Positions 1 through 12,124 of a stretch of DNA of 64,000 bases are shown one piece after another (positions within the stretch are counted from its first letter, which is position 1; each line of letters opens with the position of its first letter). Source of the DNA: Benincasa hispida (taxonomy: Eukaryota > Streptophyta > Magnoliopsida > Cucurbitales > Cucurbitaceae). The DNA lies in the NCBI RefSeq assembly GCF_009727055.1, contig NC_052353.1, positions 46,746,196 through 46,810,195 of the forward strand. The letters run 5' to 3'. Below the pieces are notes generated by a model, which worked only from the letters and a program-made list of their open reading frames with translations, ran no database searches and was not told the origin of the DNA. The position numbers and the translations under genes were made by a program.

Positions 1-2192
1 GAAAAGGAAAGGAAAGGAAAAGGAAAAAGGAAAAAAAAAAGAAAATGAAAGAAATTGGAAACCCATTCGGTGCTTAGGGTTTAAAGTGAGAACCCACTCA
101 TTTCAGCCCATTTCTCCATCATTTCCCATTAAATTTTCAGAGCATTTCGAAAGAGAGAGTGAAGGAAGAGGAAGAAGAAGTTGTTGCAGGTTGAAGGTTG
201 AAGAAGGGAGAAAAAGCTCATGCAAGTGCAACCATGGAAGAATTTGGGTTCAACCTACCTATCTCTGGTTTTTAAGTCGGTTTGAGCTACACAAGAAGAA
301 CTAAGAGGTGAGGCCTGACTTTCTTGAAATTTAACCTATTTTCTAAAAAATTTCATGAAGGAAGCTTGAGCTAAATCTGATGTTAAGTTAATGGTTTTTG
401 AAAAGGAAAATAGAGCACAGAATTTTCGTGCAAATCAGAAAGATCTCTGCTTTTCTCTGGTTTTTCGAACATTCTGGGGTGTATAGGTTAGATTAGAAGC
501 TCAATTAGGTATGGTTGGAAAGCTATTCCTATAACTTTCATGAAGAATTCGTGAGCCAAAAATGAGTAGAAGTAGGTTCAATTTCAGGAGAAAGGTAGAG
601 GGTAGTAGAGAAGCACGAATCTATATTCACTGAGTTTAAGGGATTTCTGGACAAATCTGTTAGGAATCTCATTTTTATTCCTTCAGGTAAGTTGTAGAGG
701 TTTCCAAAATGAAGAGTTTGATATATAGTACATTAATTTTGGTTAAGTATTAAGGAAGTTAGGATATTGACTCTAGAAAATCTGGAAAGAAAATGTGAAG
801 TGTAATTTTATTTCTAGAATTTAGAATTCATGAGCATGGAAAGACAAGACGATTTATAGTTTTGATGCTCGGTTTCGGTTGTTTGACAGGCCAAGAGGAA
901 ATAGGCTGAGTCTATAGACCAGGGAACCAGCCAAGACTGTGAGTGACAAAACAAATTTCAAAAATGATTTCTAAACTGTAATTTATGCTTAAATGGTTTA
1001 CATGGTTGAATATGAACTTATGAATGATACATGATTTCTATAAATGATTTCAAGCATAAGTTTTGAGCTTAGATTTTCTAATGAGGTTTATATACGAGCA
1101 CGTGATTATTGACTTTTTGAAAAGTAGTTGAAACGATACCATTTAAGGTAAAGTATGTATTAGCGAATATTGTTTAAAGATTTTCAATTTTTCACGAGCA
1201 AGTCGAGTAAGCTTGAGTATTACGAAAGATAAAGATAAGCAGGCATGTTTTAATGTTTTCATGTGGTTTTCTAAGACTTATATTGACTACATGACTAAGA
1301 TATTGAGCCCGAGGCTATATGGTACCGTGTGCACACAGGTTATATTCCGTTGTTGACGTTGAGTGTACTCCATGACAACGATACTGTCAGGAGTGCTGGG
1401 CGGGCCCCACTACGACAAAGACGATGAGAGTGTTGGGTGAGCCCTACTCATTGTAGAGCTAGTAAACGTTGGTTGTACTGGACGTGCCCTGCACAATGTT
1501 GATTTGTCATGTTAGTTAAAATGTTTTATATACTTGACTATCCTTGCTAGATTTTAATGACGTACTTGCGGAACATTTGAGAAAGCTTTTAGCGTTACAT
1601 GTTTATGTTTAACGCTTTGATTGAATAGATTTATACATTTAAAGGTTTATCACATGCTCTGATTTGCGGATTTACAGTTTTAAATTTAGTCACTCACTGG
1701 GCTTCGTAACTCACTCTTTCAAAATATTTTCCCACTTTTCAGGTAGAGATCGAGCTCCCGATGCCTGATAACTGCCAAAGTCTATTTTCTCCTAAAAGCT
1801 TCCAGATCAAGATTCATACGTGGGTGGAGTTGTACATTGTGTCTGTTTATATTGTAAATGTCTTTGTAAGAACTGGATAGTTTATGGTTGTGTAAGCACT
1901 AGATGTCGTGGTTGTGTAAACCCCAGTTGGATATGTTTTTGATTGTGATATCTCTATCAGGTTATTTTCCAAACCGAATTATGTCAGGACTGCATTTCAT
2001 GTGTGTCTAAAGGTTTTCAGGGATTCCGCTATGTTGTGTTACATGTAAAGTATTTTATATCTAAGATTAGTATGTTTATCAGGTTCAACGATTCATCAGG
2101 GTCAATAGGTATCGTTAGAGGAGGACGATATTTGTTGGCTTCACGCCATCTCCCTGACTAAGCTAGCAGGCAGTCTGGGAGAGGGTGTGATA
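1..2192 (+). mobile_element. 3' part of a Ty3/gypsy-type LTR, cut by the window edge
   Basis: The stretch has no usable reading frame. It opens with a GGAAA-rich purine tract and ends with a GGGAGAGGGTGTGATA-type tail, which resembles the GTGTGACA ends of plant gypsy LTRs. Around 1300-1500 it carries the GC-richer block with repeated GGGC..CCCAC and TACTC..TTG phrases common in such LTRs. The right edge at 2192 is where copia leader sequence, seen again near 46955, begins. The left end is outside the window, so no target duplication can be tested. It is not the same family as the gypsy LTR at 12125. Confidence 0.55.
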
Positions 2193-2769
2193 GTGTTGAT
2201 GAATGTTTACGGTTTAATTGCCTTTGTTTAAAGCTTTATTTTCATTACAAAGTGTTAATTTGTAAGGGCCCCTATGTTTTTGGGCATAATTAACATGCAA
2301 TTAAGTCCGCAATTCAAAGTGTGTGAGTTTGTCGAGTCGTTCGTGATGAAGTTTGAAGCATGGAGGTGCGATTCTCAGCGAGGAAGAAGATCAAGAGTTG
2401 GTCATATCGTGTAGCCTTAGGTAAACGATCGTTGGGATTAGGCTAAACGATCGTTTAGTTAATGCTAAATAATGGGGTAAAACGTTTACTCTATCGCGTA
2501 GCATTGGTTACCTAATTGTGTGGACACTCGAGGTAAACGATCTAGTGGGAGCATTTGTTGCTCATCGTTTAATAAAAGACGCGCGCACTAAACGATCGTG
2601 TAGTTAGCATGCCTCATCGCATAGTCACTGACTACACGATCACGCGGTATACGATACTTTGGCACTTGCTTAACGATCGTTTAGACAATTGTGCTTCACC
2701 GCATCGTTGTCATTTAGATGATCGTTTAAGGTTTGTGTTATGCGTTGCATTTAGACAATTGTGCTTCAC
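2193..2769 (+). mobile_element. Copia leader fragment with palindromic CGATCG motifs
   Basis: This matches, base for base over long runs, the untranslated leader downstream of the primer site at 46840 (about 46955-47398), so it is a detached plus-strand copia leader. It contains repeated GATCGTTTAG/GATCGTGTAG motifs, including the perfect 16-base palindrome CTAAACGATCGTTTAG at 2443-2458. Its own LTR and primer site would lie to the left but are replaced by the gypsy LTR. A 20-base exact direct repeat (2680-2699 and 2750-2769) marks its right end, where copia-A pol begins on the other strand. Confidence 0.6.
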
Positions 2770-3119
2770 AGTATCTTTCATGTGGTCTTCCTCTAAGAAT
2801 GTTGCGCTTGTCTATATAAACACTTTGTCATCTTGAGCATCATAAAACAGACTACCTTTTGTTTCCTTGGGGGATCCTACGAATAGGCACAGTCTTGAAT
2901 GACTTTCAACTTCTTTAGGTTTTGTATTAACACATGTGTCAGGAATCCTCAAGTTTTAAAGTGACGTAACTACCTTTACGCCCTCTCCATAATTCATAAG
3001 GTGTTTCAATAACACTTTTTAAAGGAACCATGTTCAAAATGTATATCATAGTCTGTACTGCATATTCCCAAAACGAATTAAGCAATTGAGCATAGCTCAT
3101 CATTGAACAAACTATTCTA
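2770..3119 (-). pseudogene. Copia-A pol fragment: end of integrase and linker towards reverse transcriptase
   Basis: The minus strand reads the copia integrase C-terminal region: SMMSYAQLLNSFWEYAVQT, then ETPYELWRGRKGS, then the linker motifs GSLFYDAQDDKVF and ATFLEEDHMK. Several stops and frameshifts are present. The upstream part of the same protein lies at 40638-41246; the Athila element separates the two. About 25 residues that copia elements normally have between these parts are missing. Reverse transcriptase and RNase H of copia-A are not in the window: at 2769 the sequence changes to an unrelated plus-strand leader. A dead remnant of the oldest element here. Confidence 0.72.
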
Positions 3120-4367
3120 TGTTGATAGGTCTTGAAAAGAGTTATGTTCTCTATGTTAATTCCCTCAATTCTATGTTATTTGTTTGATTAAATTGTTCAT
3201 TTTGGAGGCAAAATCCAATCCTGACACTTTTGGAGTCATCACAAGAAATTTGGAGCAAAATGGAGCCAAATTAGACCAAAGAATCAACTAAGAAGAAGAG
3301 GCAATGGCAAATTACCATTCTACCCTTAAGCTAATTCAATTCTCATGCAACATTCAGAGAACCACAACGCTCCCATAAAAACTAAGTCCAACACTACCTC
3401 AACACTATAAGACAGAAAGCAGCAAATAGTTCTAAAACAGGGCAGCGTTGCAATGCTATACCCAGTAGTGCAACGCTCCAGAAGTTGAAGAAAAAAAATA
3501 AAACGAGCGCACGCCTTTGAGCAACCAAGCGTCGGAGCCAGCGTCAAACTAAGGTCGCAACGCTACGACCCTCATCAGTTAAATGCTTCAGATTTTCCAA
3601 ATTTCAGGGGGATAGATTTCATTTTTTTTAGAAAGGGAAATTTCATATTGAAGTTATAGAGAAAACCACGAATTTACTTTCGTCTTGAGAGATTTCTTGT
3701 AAATGCACAAGCCTTTTTCTGAATTTCTTCATGTATTTCATCAATTCTTCAATGAATTCCTTCAAGACTTCTCCAATTTATGGCTAGGTAAGTATATTTC
3801 TTGGGAAATCTTTAGTCTAGGTTTAATTTCTTGAGATCTTTCGTGTATTTTCTTGAATTTTCTGCATTCTTGAGTGTTCTTGTGTTGAATTTGAATAGAA
3901 ATTAATGGAAAATAGTTGACGCATTGATTCTATTAATTTCTTGTATGCAAATCTTACTTGGCACTGTTGCATAATAGTAAGATAGGTTGCAAAGATTAAA
4001 ATTTCTTGTTTTAATTAGGACTTTCTTTTCAGAATTAATTCTTGAACTTCTTAATTTGGAGCATTGAAACAATCATTCTTGAAATTTAGTCTAGTATGTT
4101 TCTTGAATGTCATAATCACGGGAACCCTAATTTCTAAAGCAATCTAAGAAAAGAACATGAATTTGTTTAATTGAAGTGTTTTTTACTCAAATTAGGGCTA
4201 ATTGGTATGATACATGTTAATTAGCTAATTAGGTCTTTAGGGTTTTTATCCTATTGGATTATGGGATGTTGAAGTTTCATGTATTTGTTCATGATCAATG
4301 ATAGAATTAACCTAGTTAATAATGATTTCTCAAGAATCTATTTCTATCAATTCTTTACCAAAAAAAA

Positions 4368-4400
<33 letters not shown>

Positions 4401-4639
4401 AAAAGAGAAAGTTTTTTGCTTTTACTTTGATTGTACTTAGTTTCTTTAAAATAAACAAACTCCTTATTTGTTATATTTTGGAATTCAATTATCAAAATCT
4501 TGTCAATTAATAGAATTTCCTTGTGGACCGACCTTTTACTCCGCTATAACTACATGTTAGTTTTAGTTGTTGTTTGAGCATAATAAATTTCATTTTTTTG
4601 GGTTAAAGTGAATTAAGGACACCGATTTTATCCCGAACA
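3120..4639 (+). repeat. 5' LTR of the Athila-like element
   Basis: It starts TGTTGATAGGTC and ends CCCGAACA. It matches 39199-40637 over its whole length, with small differences. Like many Athila/Tat LTRs it carries a CCTTGTGGACCGACC phrase about 120 bases before the 3' end. A long A tract (4361-4398) is present here but not in the partner LTR, suggesting later slippage. The bases after 4639 (AATTGGC...) do not give a convincing tRNA primer site. Confidence 0.72.
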
Positions 4640-4797
4640 AATTGGCTTACTTGAATTTTGATTTCTTTTTAGTAAAAAAAAAAAGAAAAAAAAAGAAGAG
4701 AAATAATAAACCTAAAAAAAATAGTTAGTGTGATTAAATTTCCCTCTGTGCATGACCCACTCCTCTCGGAGTGTATTTTGTGATTTGATTATAGACA

Positions 4798-5614
4798 ATG
4801 GCCGTGAGGAAAGGCGGATACAAAGGAAGAGAACAAGAGCTAAAGACAAGAAGAAGAAGAACCGACTCGATCAGACATTATGAGAGAAGCAAGGGAACAA
4901 ACCTTGCGAGAACTAGCGGAGTCAGATTATAATCAACAACCATTGTGCATTGTATATCCGGAGACGACCGTCCCGTTTGAAACTCAAATCGGGGCTTGTA
5001 CATCTCCTACCTACATTCAGAGTGAAAACCGGCGAAGACCTGCATAAATACATGAAGGAGTTCCATCTAGTATGTGATGGAATGCGCCTACACGGGGTAA
5101 CACAAGAGCAACTCAATCTTAGGGCCTTTCCCTTCTCCTCGAAGGATGTGGCTAAAGATTGGCTATATTACCTGCCGACGGGTTCCATTACTACATGGAG
5201 CAGTTTAAAAAAGAAATTTTTAGAATTTTTTTTTTGACATCTAAAGCTCATAATATAAGAAAAGAAATATATGACATTAAGCAAGTTGTAGGAAAGTCAC
5301 TTTATGAATATTGGGAAAGATATAAATAATTATGTGCTTCATTTCCACATCCCCAAATTTTTGAACAATATCTTATCCAATATTTCTATTCAAGTTTACT
5401 TCCATCTGAGAGGAACAACATTGATGTTGTCGTTGGAGGATCTCTTGCGAATAAGACTCCATTGAAGCAAGTCAACTCATATCTACTATGGCGGAAAACT
5501 CTCAGGATTTTGGAACAAGGACTCTCAATTACACTATTGCTCAATCCAGTGAAGTAGGTGAGCTAAGATCACAAGTATCTAATATTGTTTCTCTTTTTAC
5601 TTAGGTAGCTCTGG
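4798..5614 (+). pseudogene. Athila-type gag, N-terminal part
   Basis: Candidate starts are ATG 4798 and ATG 4880; the second leads directly into recognisable gag (REQTLRELAESDYNQQP). After one frameshift near 4983 come the retrotransposon gag core motifs GEDLHKYMKEFHLVCDGM, LRAFPFSSKDVAKDWLYYL, then ITTWSSLKKKFLEFFF. The capsid continues with IRKEIYDIKQ-like sequence to about 5600, with at least one in-frame stop. Gag would form the virus-like particle in the cytoplasm. The frame breaks at 5614, where a copia solo LTR is inserted, and resumes at 7524, so this is one old gene cut in two. Confidence 0.75.
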
Positions 5615-7523
5615 TGTTGAGGATGTCCTAATACTCGCAGTTTATAATTCATGTTAAACATTCTATAAATTATTATTGAGTAAATTATTCAATAAAGTTA
5701 TTGATATTGCATTTTATTTAGAAAATCCAATAAACATATCCTTCGCTATTGTATGAATACTTTAACTTTATGTGGTGACATAAGCAAAATCAAGTTATAG
5801 TATATAACTTAAATGGTCTATAAGTATATGGATGAAATTGGGGATCTCATCCTAGTAACACTATTTGGATGCGACCTATTTTGTATAACTGATACAAATG
5901 ATGTGATTCACTAATCATTCATGTAGAGACATCTGGGAGGGGGAGGGGGGGCATCCTATGCAATGAGTTTGCATAAGATTAGACCTCAAAATAGTAACTT
6001 TTCTTTGATAACTACCTGACTATCTCAACCTAAATGACCTAGGGTAACTCGATCTTAATCCTGAGCTAACTATGTACTCCTATTTATTATGGGATTATCC
6101 TTTGATTTGGATAAGTGAGAGTAGTCCAACAACAATGCTCAATAAGCCTCTCATTTTAGGGATAAGACCGAATAGATAGCTGGGGACATAGTAATGCAAG
6201 ATGGAATTCACTCCTACCCAACTTAGGGTTAGCCAATAGGTTGTTCTTAAGTGTTGATGCCTAATCTTGAACAACAGGGCCGTGTCCTATCTTGTTAGAG
6301 AGAGATATGATTTATAAAAAGTATTATAAATCAATTGTTCAATAGAGGGTTAGTGGGAGCTTAAGGTGCAAGATATATTTACAGGGGTAAAATGGTAATT
6401 TTGACCCAAGTGTAAATATAAACAACCTGTGAAGGATTGACTTACTGATTGTAGTTGAAATGGACAGAAATATATCTACAGTGAGGTGAGTGCAACTATC
6501 GAACTATAGTGGTGTGCCTTGATAGTTAACGAATAGTAATTACTTCGGTTTTAAAGAGTTTAACTGATTAATTACAAATCGCTGGAGCTCATGATCTGTA
6601 GGTCCATTAGGTCCCTCTACTAGCTCATAAACTAGAATAGGAAATTGAGTATTAATTGGATGAATTTTGGAATGAGGGTTGTGAATTTGAAATGTTCAAA
6701 TTCAATTTTTAGGGTTTTCAATTGATTGTATTTAATACAATTAAAAACGTTTAATTTAATTGAAATTAAACGAAATTGAAGAATCAATTAATATTTAAAT
6801 TATGATTTAAATATGAAATTGAACCATATTGGTAGAATTGGTATTTTATTAATTTAATATTAAGATATTAAATTAATAAATTTTAATTAAAAGGTTTAAT
6901 TAAAAAAATGAAATTAGTTTTATTAATTATTAATTTTGAATTATTATATAAAAGTAATTATTAAATAAAATAGTTTTATTTAATTATAAAATCAATTTTA
7001 GTTTTAAAAATTGATTTTAGGGTTAGTGGACTTTTCCAATTTTTGGGAAAATCCACTAACTATCTCTTGGGTGGTTTGTCACCCAATTCCATCTCCAATT
7101 TGAAATCAGATCCAAGTAGGAGCTGCCCTCCATGCAAGCTACTCTCCCTGCATGAAAACAGGTTATATAATGAATCTTCATGCATGGATTTGGTAGAGAT
7201 TTTCTGGAAATTTGAATGAAGTGCTGAAATTCTGAAAACTCTAAAAAAACCCATCCAAATCCCTATCCAATTCAGCTTGATTAGAGTGTTTCTACCACAC
7301 ATTCCTTCTTGAACATAGTGAAGAAGACCTTGATGGTGGTCTTGTTGAAGTATTAAGCTCAATCTTGGAGTAATTCTGTTGAATTCGTGGATTAAGTCTT
7401 CAAATGTTTGCATCAAACCCTTTATGAATATCACTTGAATAGCATGTTTAAAACTCAAATTAAGAGTAGTTAGAGTGCTTATTGATTTTTATTTATTTCG
7501 TTGCATGTTATTTTACTCCTTCA
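5615..7523 (+). mobile_element. Solo copia LTR inserted in Athila gag
   Basis: It starts TGTTGAGGATGTCC and ends ACTCCTTCA, the same ends as the other copia LTRs here. It shares long stretches with 8540-10431 (for example the GTAGAGACAT and TACAGGGGTAAAAT blocks). No internal region follows, and gag resumes right after it, so this is a solo LTR left by LTR-LTR recombination. The flanks TCTGG and TTAGG are at best a decayed duplication. The interior from 6700 to 7000 is very AT-rich. Confidence 0.68.
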
Positions 7524-8539
7524 TTAGGGAAGGCTTCCTCAAGTCAAAACATGCGGAACGTGTGGACTAGCCGACATACTTTCGAGGCTTGCCCACAAGC
7601 CCAAGTAAATGCCATTGGAGGATTTAAGAGGAAATATGACCCCCATGGACAAACTTACAATCAAGGGTGAAGAGGTCATCCTAACTTCAGATGGGGATCT
7701 CAAGGACAATTTAAAAATCGGAACCAATCTTCCTCATCATCTTTCTCAAGTATGTCTTTAAAAGATCTTTTGAAATCCCTAGTTGACCGTTCTTTAAAAT
7801 TTCAATAGGAATTCCATCAATTGCAAAAGGACAACATTCAACTCCAACAAGAGAGCAAATCCTTTTCAATAAGAAACAAGATAAGGCTTCTTAAACTTGG
7901 GCACTCAAATCACTCAGCTTACAACTATGGTAAGCAAACTTGAGAGTAAATAATCCGGTAAGCTCCCCGCTCAATCGGAGCATGCAAATGTAAGTGCAAT
8001 TACTCTTAGGAGTGGAAAGGAAATTCCTCCTCCTCTCAAGATGCAAATCCGGTTCAACCCCCTTCAAAGAAGCAAAAAAAGGTAATAAATGAACAAGAGA
8101 GCAAGGTAAGTGAACCAAAGAAAACTCCTATTTTTCCAGAGGTATGTGATTACTCTCCTAAAATAGAACCCTATGTGCCTAAGGCACCATTCCCTAGTAG
8201 ATTAGCAAGACCTAAGATAGAAGATACTGATTTAGAGCTTATTGAAATGTTCAAGAAGGTACAAATCAACACCCTTTGGCTTAATGTTGGTCAACAAATA
8301 CCAAAGTGTGCTAAATTTTTGAAAGATTTGTGTACTAAGAAAAGAAAAGGGAAGGAAGTGGAAAGATTAACGATTAGTAAAAATAAAGTAACGATTAGTA
8401 AAAATGTATCTACTCTATTAAAAAAAGACATGCCTAAAAAATGTCGAGACCCTGGAATGTTTACCTTGCCATGCAAAATAGGAGATAGAATTATTACTCA
8501 TGCTATGCTAGATTTAGGTGCTTCAATAAATGTCATGTC
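7524..8539 (+). pseudogene. Athila gag C-terminal part and start of protease
   Basis: The sequence continues the gag split at 5614. A cysteine-containing KTCGTCG / EACPQAQVNAIGGF region and then KYDPHGQTYNQG*RGHPNFRW, typical of Athila gag tails, appear across two frames. From 8175 a single frame reads PFPSRLARPK..., KKVQINTLWLNVGQQIPKCA, KDPG/CRDPGMFTLPCKIGD and THAMLDLGASINVMS. The last motif is the aspartic protease site with the DLGA form usual in this branch. The frame runs into the second solo LTR at 8540 and resumes at 10432. Stops and frameshifts make it non-functional. Confidence 0.72.
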
Positions 8540-10431
8540 TTCTGGGAATGCCCTAAACTCGTAGTTCGTAAATATTGTTAACATATTCTATTTATCAATA
8601 AAAGTATTTTTGAGTATTTTTTCAATAAATTATTATTGATATTGCGTTCTGTTGTAAAAATCCAATAAACGAACCCATGGCTATAATATGAAAACTTAAC
8701 TTTATGTGGCGACATAAAATAGGATCAAGTTTTAGTATATAGCCAAAATGGTCTATAAGTATATGGATGAGATTGAGTACCTCATCTTGGTGACACTACT
8801 GGATGTGGCCCATTTTGTATAATGATACAAATGATGTGATCCCAAAATCATTCATGTAGAGACATGTGAGTGGAGGCATTCTATGCAATGAGTTTACATA
8901 AGACCGAACCTCAAAATAATCACTTTTCTTTGTAAACGACCATTTACTGTAAAAGCTGACTATTTCAAAATCCAATGACCTAGGGTAACTCGATCTTAAT
9001 CCTGAGTTAATTATGAACTCCTGTTTATTCGCGATTATCTTTTGATCTGCATAGGTGAGGGTAATCCAACAACACTGCACAATAAGCCTCCCATTTTAGG
9101 GATAAGATTGGATAGATAGCTGAGGACATAGTTTTGCAAGAAGGAATTCAATCCTACCTAACTTAGGGTTAGCAGATAGGTTGTTCTCTTAAGCGTGATT
9201 CCTGGTCTTGAACAACAGGGCCCTACCCTCTCGTGATTGAGAGGGACATGGTTTATAAGTTGGACTATAAACTAATTATTCAAATAGAGGATCAGTGAGA
9301 GCTTAAAGAGCAAGATGTATTTACAGGGGTAAAATAGCAATTTTAACCTAACTGTAAATGCGAACGACCTGTGAAGGATTTTCTTGCTAATTATGGTTTA
9401 AATAGATAGAAATATATCTATAGTGAAGAGAGTGCAACTATCGAGCTATAGTGGTGTGTATTGGTAGTTAACGAACATTGATTAAATTCAGTCTAAAGAG
9501 TTTAGCTAATTAATCTCAAATCGTTGGAGCTCATGATCTGTAGGTCCATAAGGTCCCTCTACTAGCTTGTAAAATATATATTAGAATAATGAATTGAGTA
9601 GATTTGAATTGTTCAATTTTGAAATTAGGGGTTTTGAATTTGAAGTGTTCAAAATCAAATTAGGGTTTGATTAATAATATTCGATATAATTAAAACATTC
9701 AATTTGGTTTAAATTAAATGGAATTGGAGAGATTATAATATTTAGATATTGATTTAAATATTGATTTACATAAATAGGATTCATGTATGAATTAGGTGTT
9801 TGATTGATTTAATATTTGATGTTAAATTATTATTAATTAATTAATTAAAATTATTTAAATAAAAATTCATTTTTTTAAAAATAAAAAAATAGTTTTGATT
9901 TAATTTTTATTTTAATTTTAAAAAAATGAATTTTTACATGGAAAATTCCACTTTGAGTGGAATTATCCAAGATTTCCTTTCTAATTACGGTAGTTTCACC
10001 CAATTGAATCACTTAGCCCACTCATAATCAGTAGCTTGAGGTGTCTTTTGGCTGAGATTAAGATGTTTGCATAATTAACTTGTTTAAATTAATCTAATAT
10101 GATCAGATTTGGACTCTTACAAAACTGAAAGACAGAAATCTACGACTCCTCTCTAACCCCCATCTTTTCTTCATCAAATTAAGCTCAATATATGTTTCCA
10201 CCACACAATCCAAGTTAGAAGATAGTAGAGAAGACCTTTGTGGTGGTCTACTATCAAATTGAAGGCCCAATTCATAGAAGAGAAGAAGTTTTCTATTCAT
10301 CAAAGGTATTCAAATATGAAATCCTCTTTTATGCAAAAGCTACTTTAGCATGCTTTATAAACTCAAATTAAGTGTAATTGTAGTGCTTATTGATTCTGAT
10401 TTCTTCCGCTACACATTAGTTTACTCTATCA
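8540..10431 (+). mobile_element. Second solo copia LTR, inserted in Athila protease
   Basis: It is related along its length to the solo LTR at 5615-7523. It is flanked by ATGTC (8535-8539) and ACGCC (10432-10436). These agree at three of five positions and differ only by C-to-T changes on the left, so they look like an aged 5-base target duplication. The coding continuity agrees: INVMS on the left and PYHVYEDLKL on the right join as one protease. The first bases (TTCTGGG) have lost the usual TG start. Confidence 0.68.
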
Positions 10432-11371
10432 ACGCCTTATCATGTTTATGAAGACCTAAAATTGAATGGCCTACAAAAAACTAATGTTTGCATACAATTA
10501 GCTGATATGTTATATATTCAATCCCTAGACATAGTAGAGGATATCTTGTTAAGAGTTTGAAAATGGACGAGCCTTACACTTCTACTTCTTCTGCTATCTT
10601 ATTAGGTAGACCATTAATGAAAACTGCAAAAACTAGAATCATGTAGATAAAGGGTCTTTGTCAGTAGAATTTGATGGAAAAGCAAAATCATTCAACATTT
10701 ATGATGCCATGAAATTTCCAGAAGAGTACTTGTCTCTTTACTCCATTGTACGCATGATGAGATAGATGATGTTATTGATTCCATGTTGTATGAAAAATTT
10801 AATTGTTTGGTAGCTCCCTCTATAGATTATGACTTTGATTGGATTGTCCATAATTCTTCTCATGCATTTATTAATTTTTGTGATCATAATGTTTCAAACA
10901 AAAATCATGTTTCTAATTTCTCTTTTAAAATTTGCAAAAATGACCAATCTTCCTCAAAAGACGATGATTTAAATTCCTTAACAATTTTTTCCAAAATGTT
11001 AATACTTTAAAAATAAATTTAACATCTAAAAAAAAAGTTTGTTTAAATGAAAAACCTTCAACTGAAAATTCTAATTCAAAATTTATTTATAATACTAAAA
11101 ATAAAAATAAGGCTTCTAATATTTGCTCTATTTTCAAAGCACAGTTAAAAGGGATTGAGCTCAAGACTCTTTCATCTCCTAAGAAGAGCAAATTCTTTGG
11201 AAGTTGTTTCAAGAATCCCAAGAAAATAGAGCCTAAAAAGACTAAAAATTTTGATGTTCCTTGAAACAAAAATTTTTTCATGGTGAACGACATAGGCTTA
11301 AAATCTACAACGAAGGACATGTAAACCAAGTTCAATTGGACTTAAGTTTTACTAATCTCTCATACACATGA
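10432..11371 (+). pseudogene. Athila protease C-terminal part and integrase C-terminal remnant
   Basis: After the solo LTR the protease continues as PYHVYEDLKLNGLQKTNVC, IQLADMLYIQSLDIVEDIL, then ILLGRPLMKTAKTRI and KGSLSVEFDGKAKSFNIYD, with stops. A frame from 10783 to 11010 has no motif I recognise. From 11276 the frame reads FHGERHRLKIYNEGHVNQV and ends with TGA at 11371; this is the usual C-terminal end of Athila/Tat integrase. The reverse transcriptase, RNase H and integrase core, normally about 3 kb, are gone, so gag-protease is fused to the pol tail by deletion. Confidence 0.68.
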
Positions 11372-12124
11372 AACCTCTCTTCCCAACATCGAGCAAGCAA
11401 CGCGAAACATTTGCAACCACAGTACAAATTTTCTTTTTCTTTTCATTTTCAATTTTCTTTCTCTCCTTTTCTTTTCCATTTTTTTTCTTTCTTTCTTATT
11501 TTAGCATTTCAAATAAAAAGAATTATTGATTCTTCTTTTTCTTGGTAGGTCATCTCAAGAAGAAAAAAGAAAGTTCAACAAAAACAAAAACAAAGAATTC
11601 TCTCAAAAGCAAAAGAATAATCAATCCCAAAAACTAGGGAAGTTTCTTTCTACACCCCTTACTTTTTGTTCTTGAACATATATGCATAGTTTAAATATTG
11701 AGGACAATAATCCATTTTTAAGTTGGGGGTGGGAAACATTACATGTTTTTTACATTTTTTTTATTAAATTTTTAGGTTATAAAAATGAGCCTTACTGAAA
11801 ATTTTTTGCTCTATGATATATATTGATGATATCAATTCATGTCTGGAACCCTTGAGCATCTGAGCTTGGGTTGGTTATATAGATGTTGTGATTCTAATAT
11901 GATATATGTTGATATATTTGAGGCTCTGATACATTTTGATAGCATAACTTTGATTCTATGAGAACATAACCATTGAATTCTTAGTGCTCCAAAAGACTAT
12001 CTTTTGACTCTTTAATCATTTTGCCTTAAATGAATAAATGCATGAATGATTGAATGCGTAGAAACTCAAAATTTAAAAATCACTACTCTTTTTTTTTTTT
12101 TTTATATATTTTCAAATGATTTTT
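11372..12124 (+). other. Athila 3' untranslated region with polypurine tract
   Basis: There is no coding signal. The phrase TTGAGGACAATAATCC followed by AAGTTGGGGGTGGGAAA (about 11716-11732) is the polypurine-tract context found downstream of pol in Athila-type elements, where plus-strand DNA synthesis is primed. Long T- and A-rich tracts follow. The region is cut at 12124 by the gypsy element G and resumes near 38641. Confidence 0.55.

Noticed and set aside
2420..2760. Regularly recurring GATCGTTTAG words as a possible CRISPR array or satellite
   Set aside because: Spacing is irregular, the word is only about 10 bases, the setting is a plant retroelement, and the same cluster recurs in other copia copies.
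3326..3547. Frames in both Athila LTRs (also near 39433-39636) as a small gene
   Set aside because: The frames differ between the two LTRs and both strands are open at once; this is chance in LTR sequence.
4361..4402. Long A tract as a poly(A) tail of a LINE, SINE or processed pseudogene
   Set aside because: It lies inside the Athila LTR, which continues on both sides; no retroposed body or target duplication is present.
10783..11010. A 75-codon frame as an Athila env-like gene
   Set aside because: It lies before the integrase tail, not after pol, is short, and shows no signal peptide or membrane segment.
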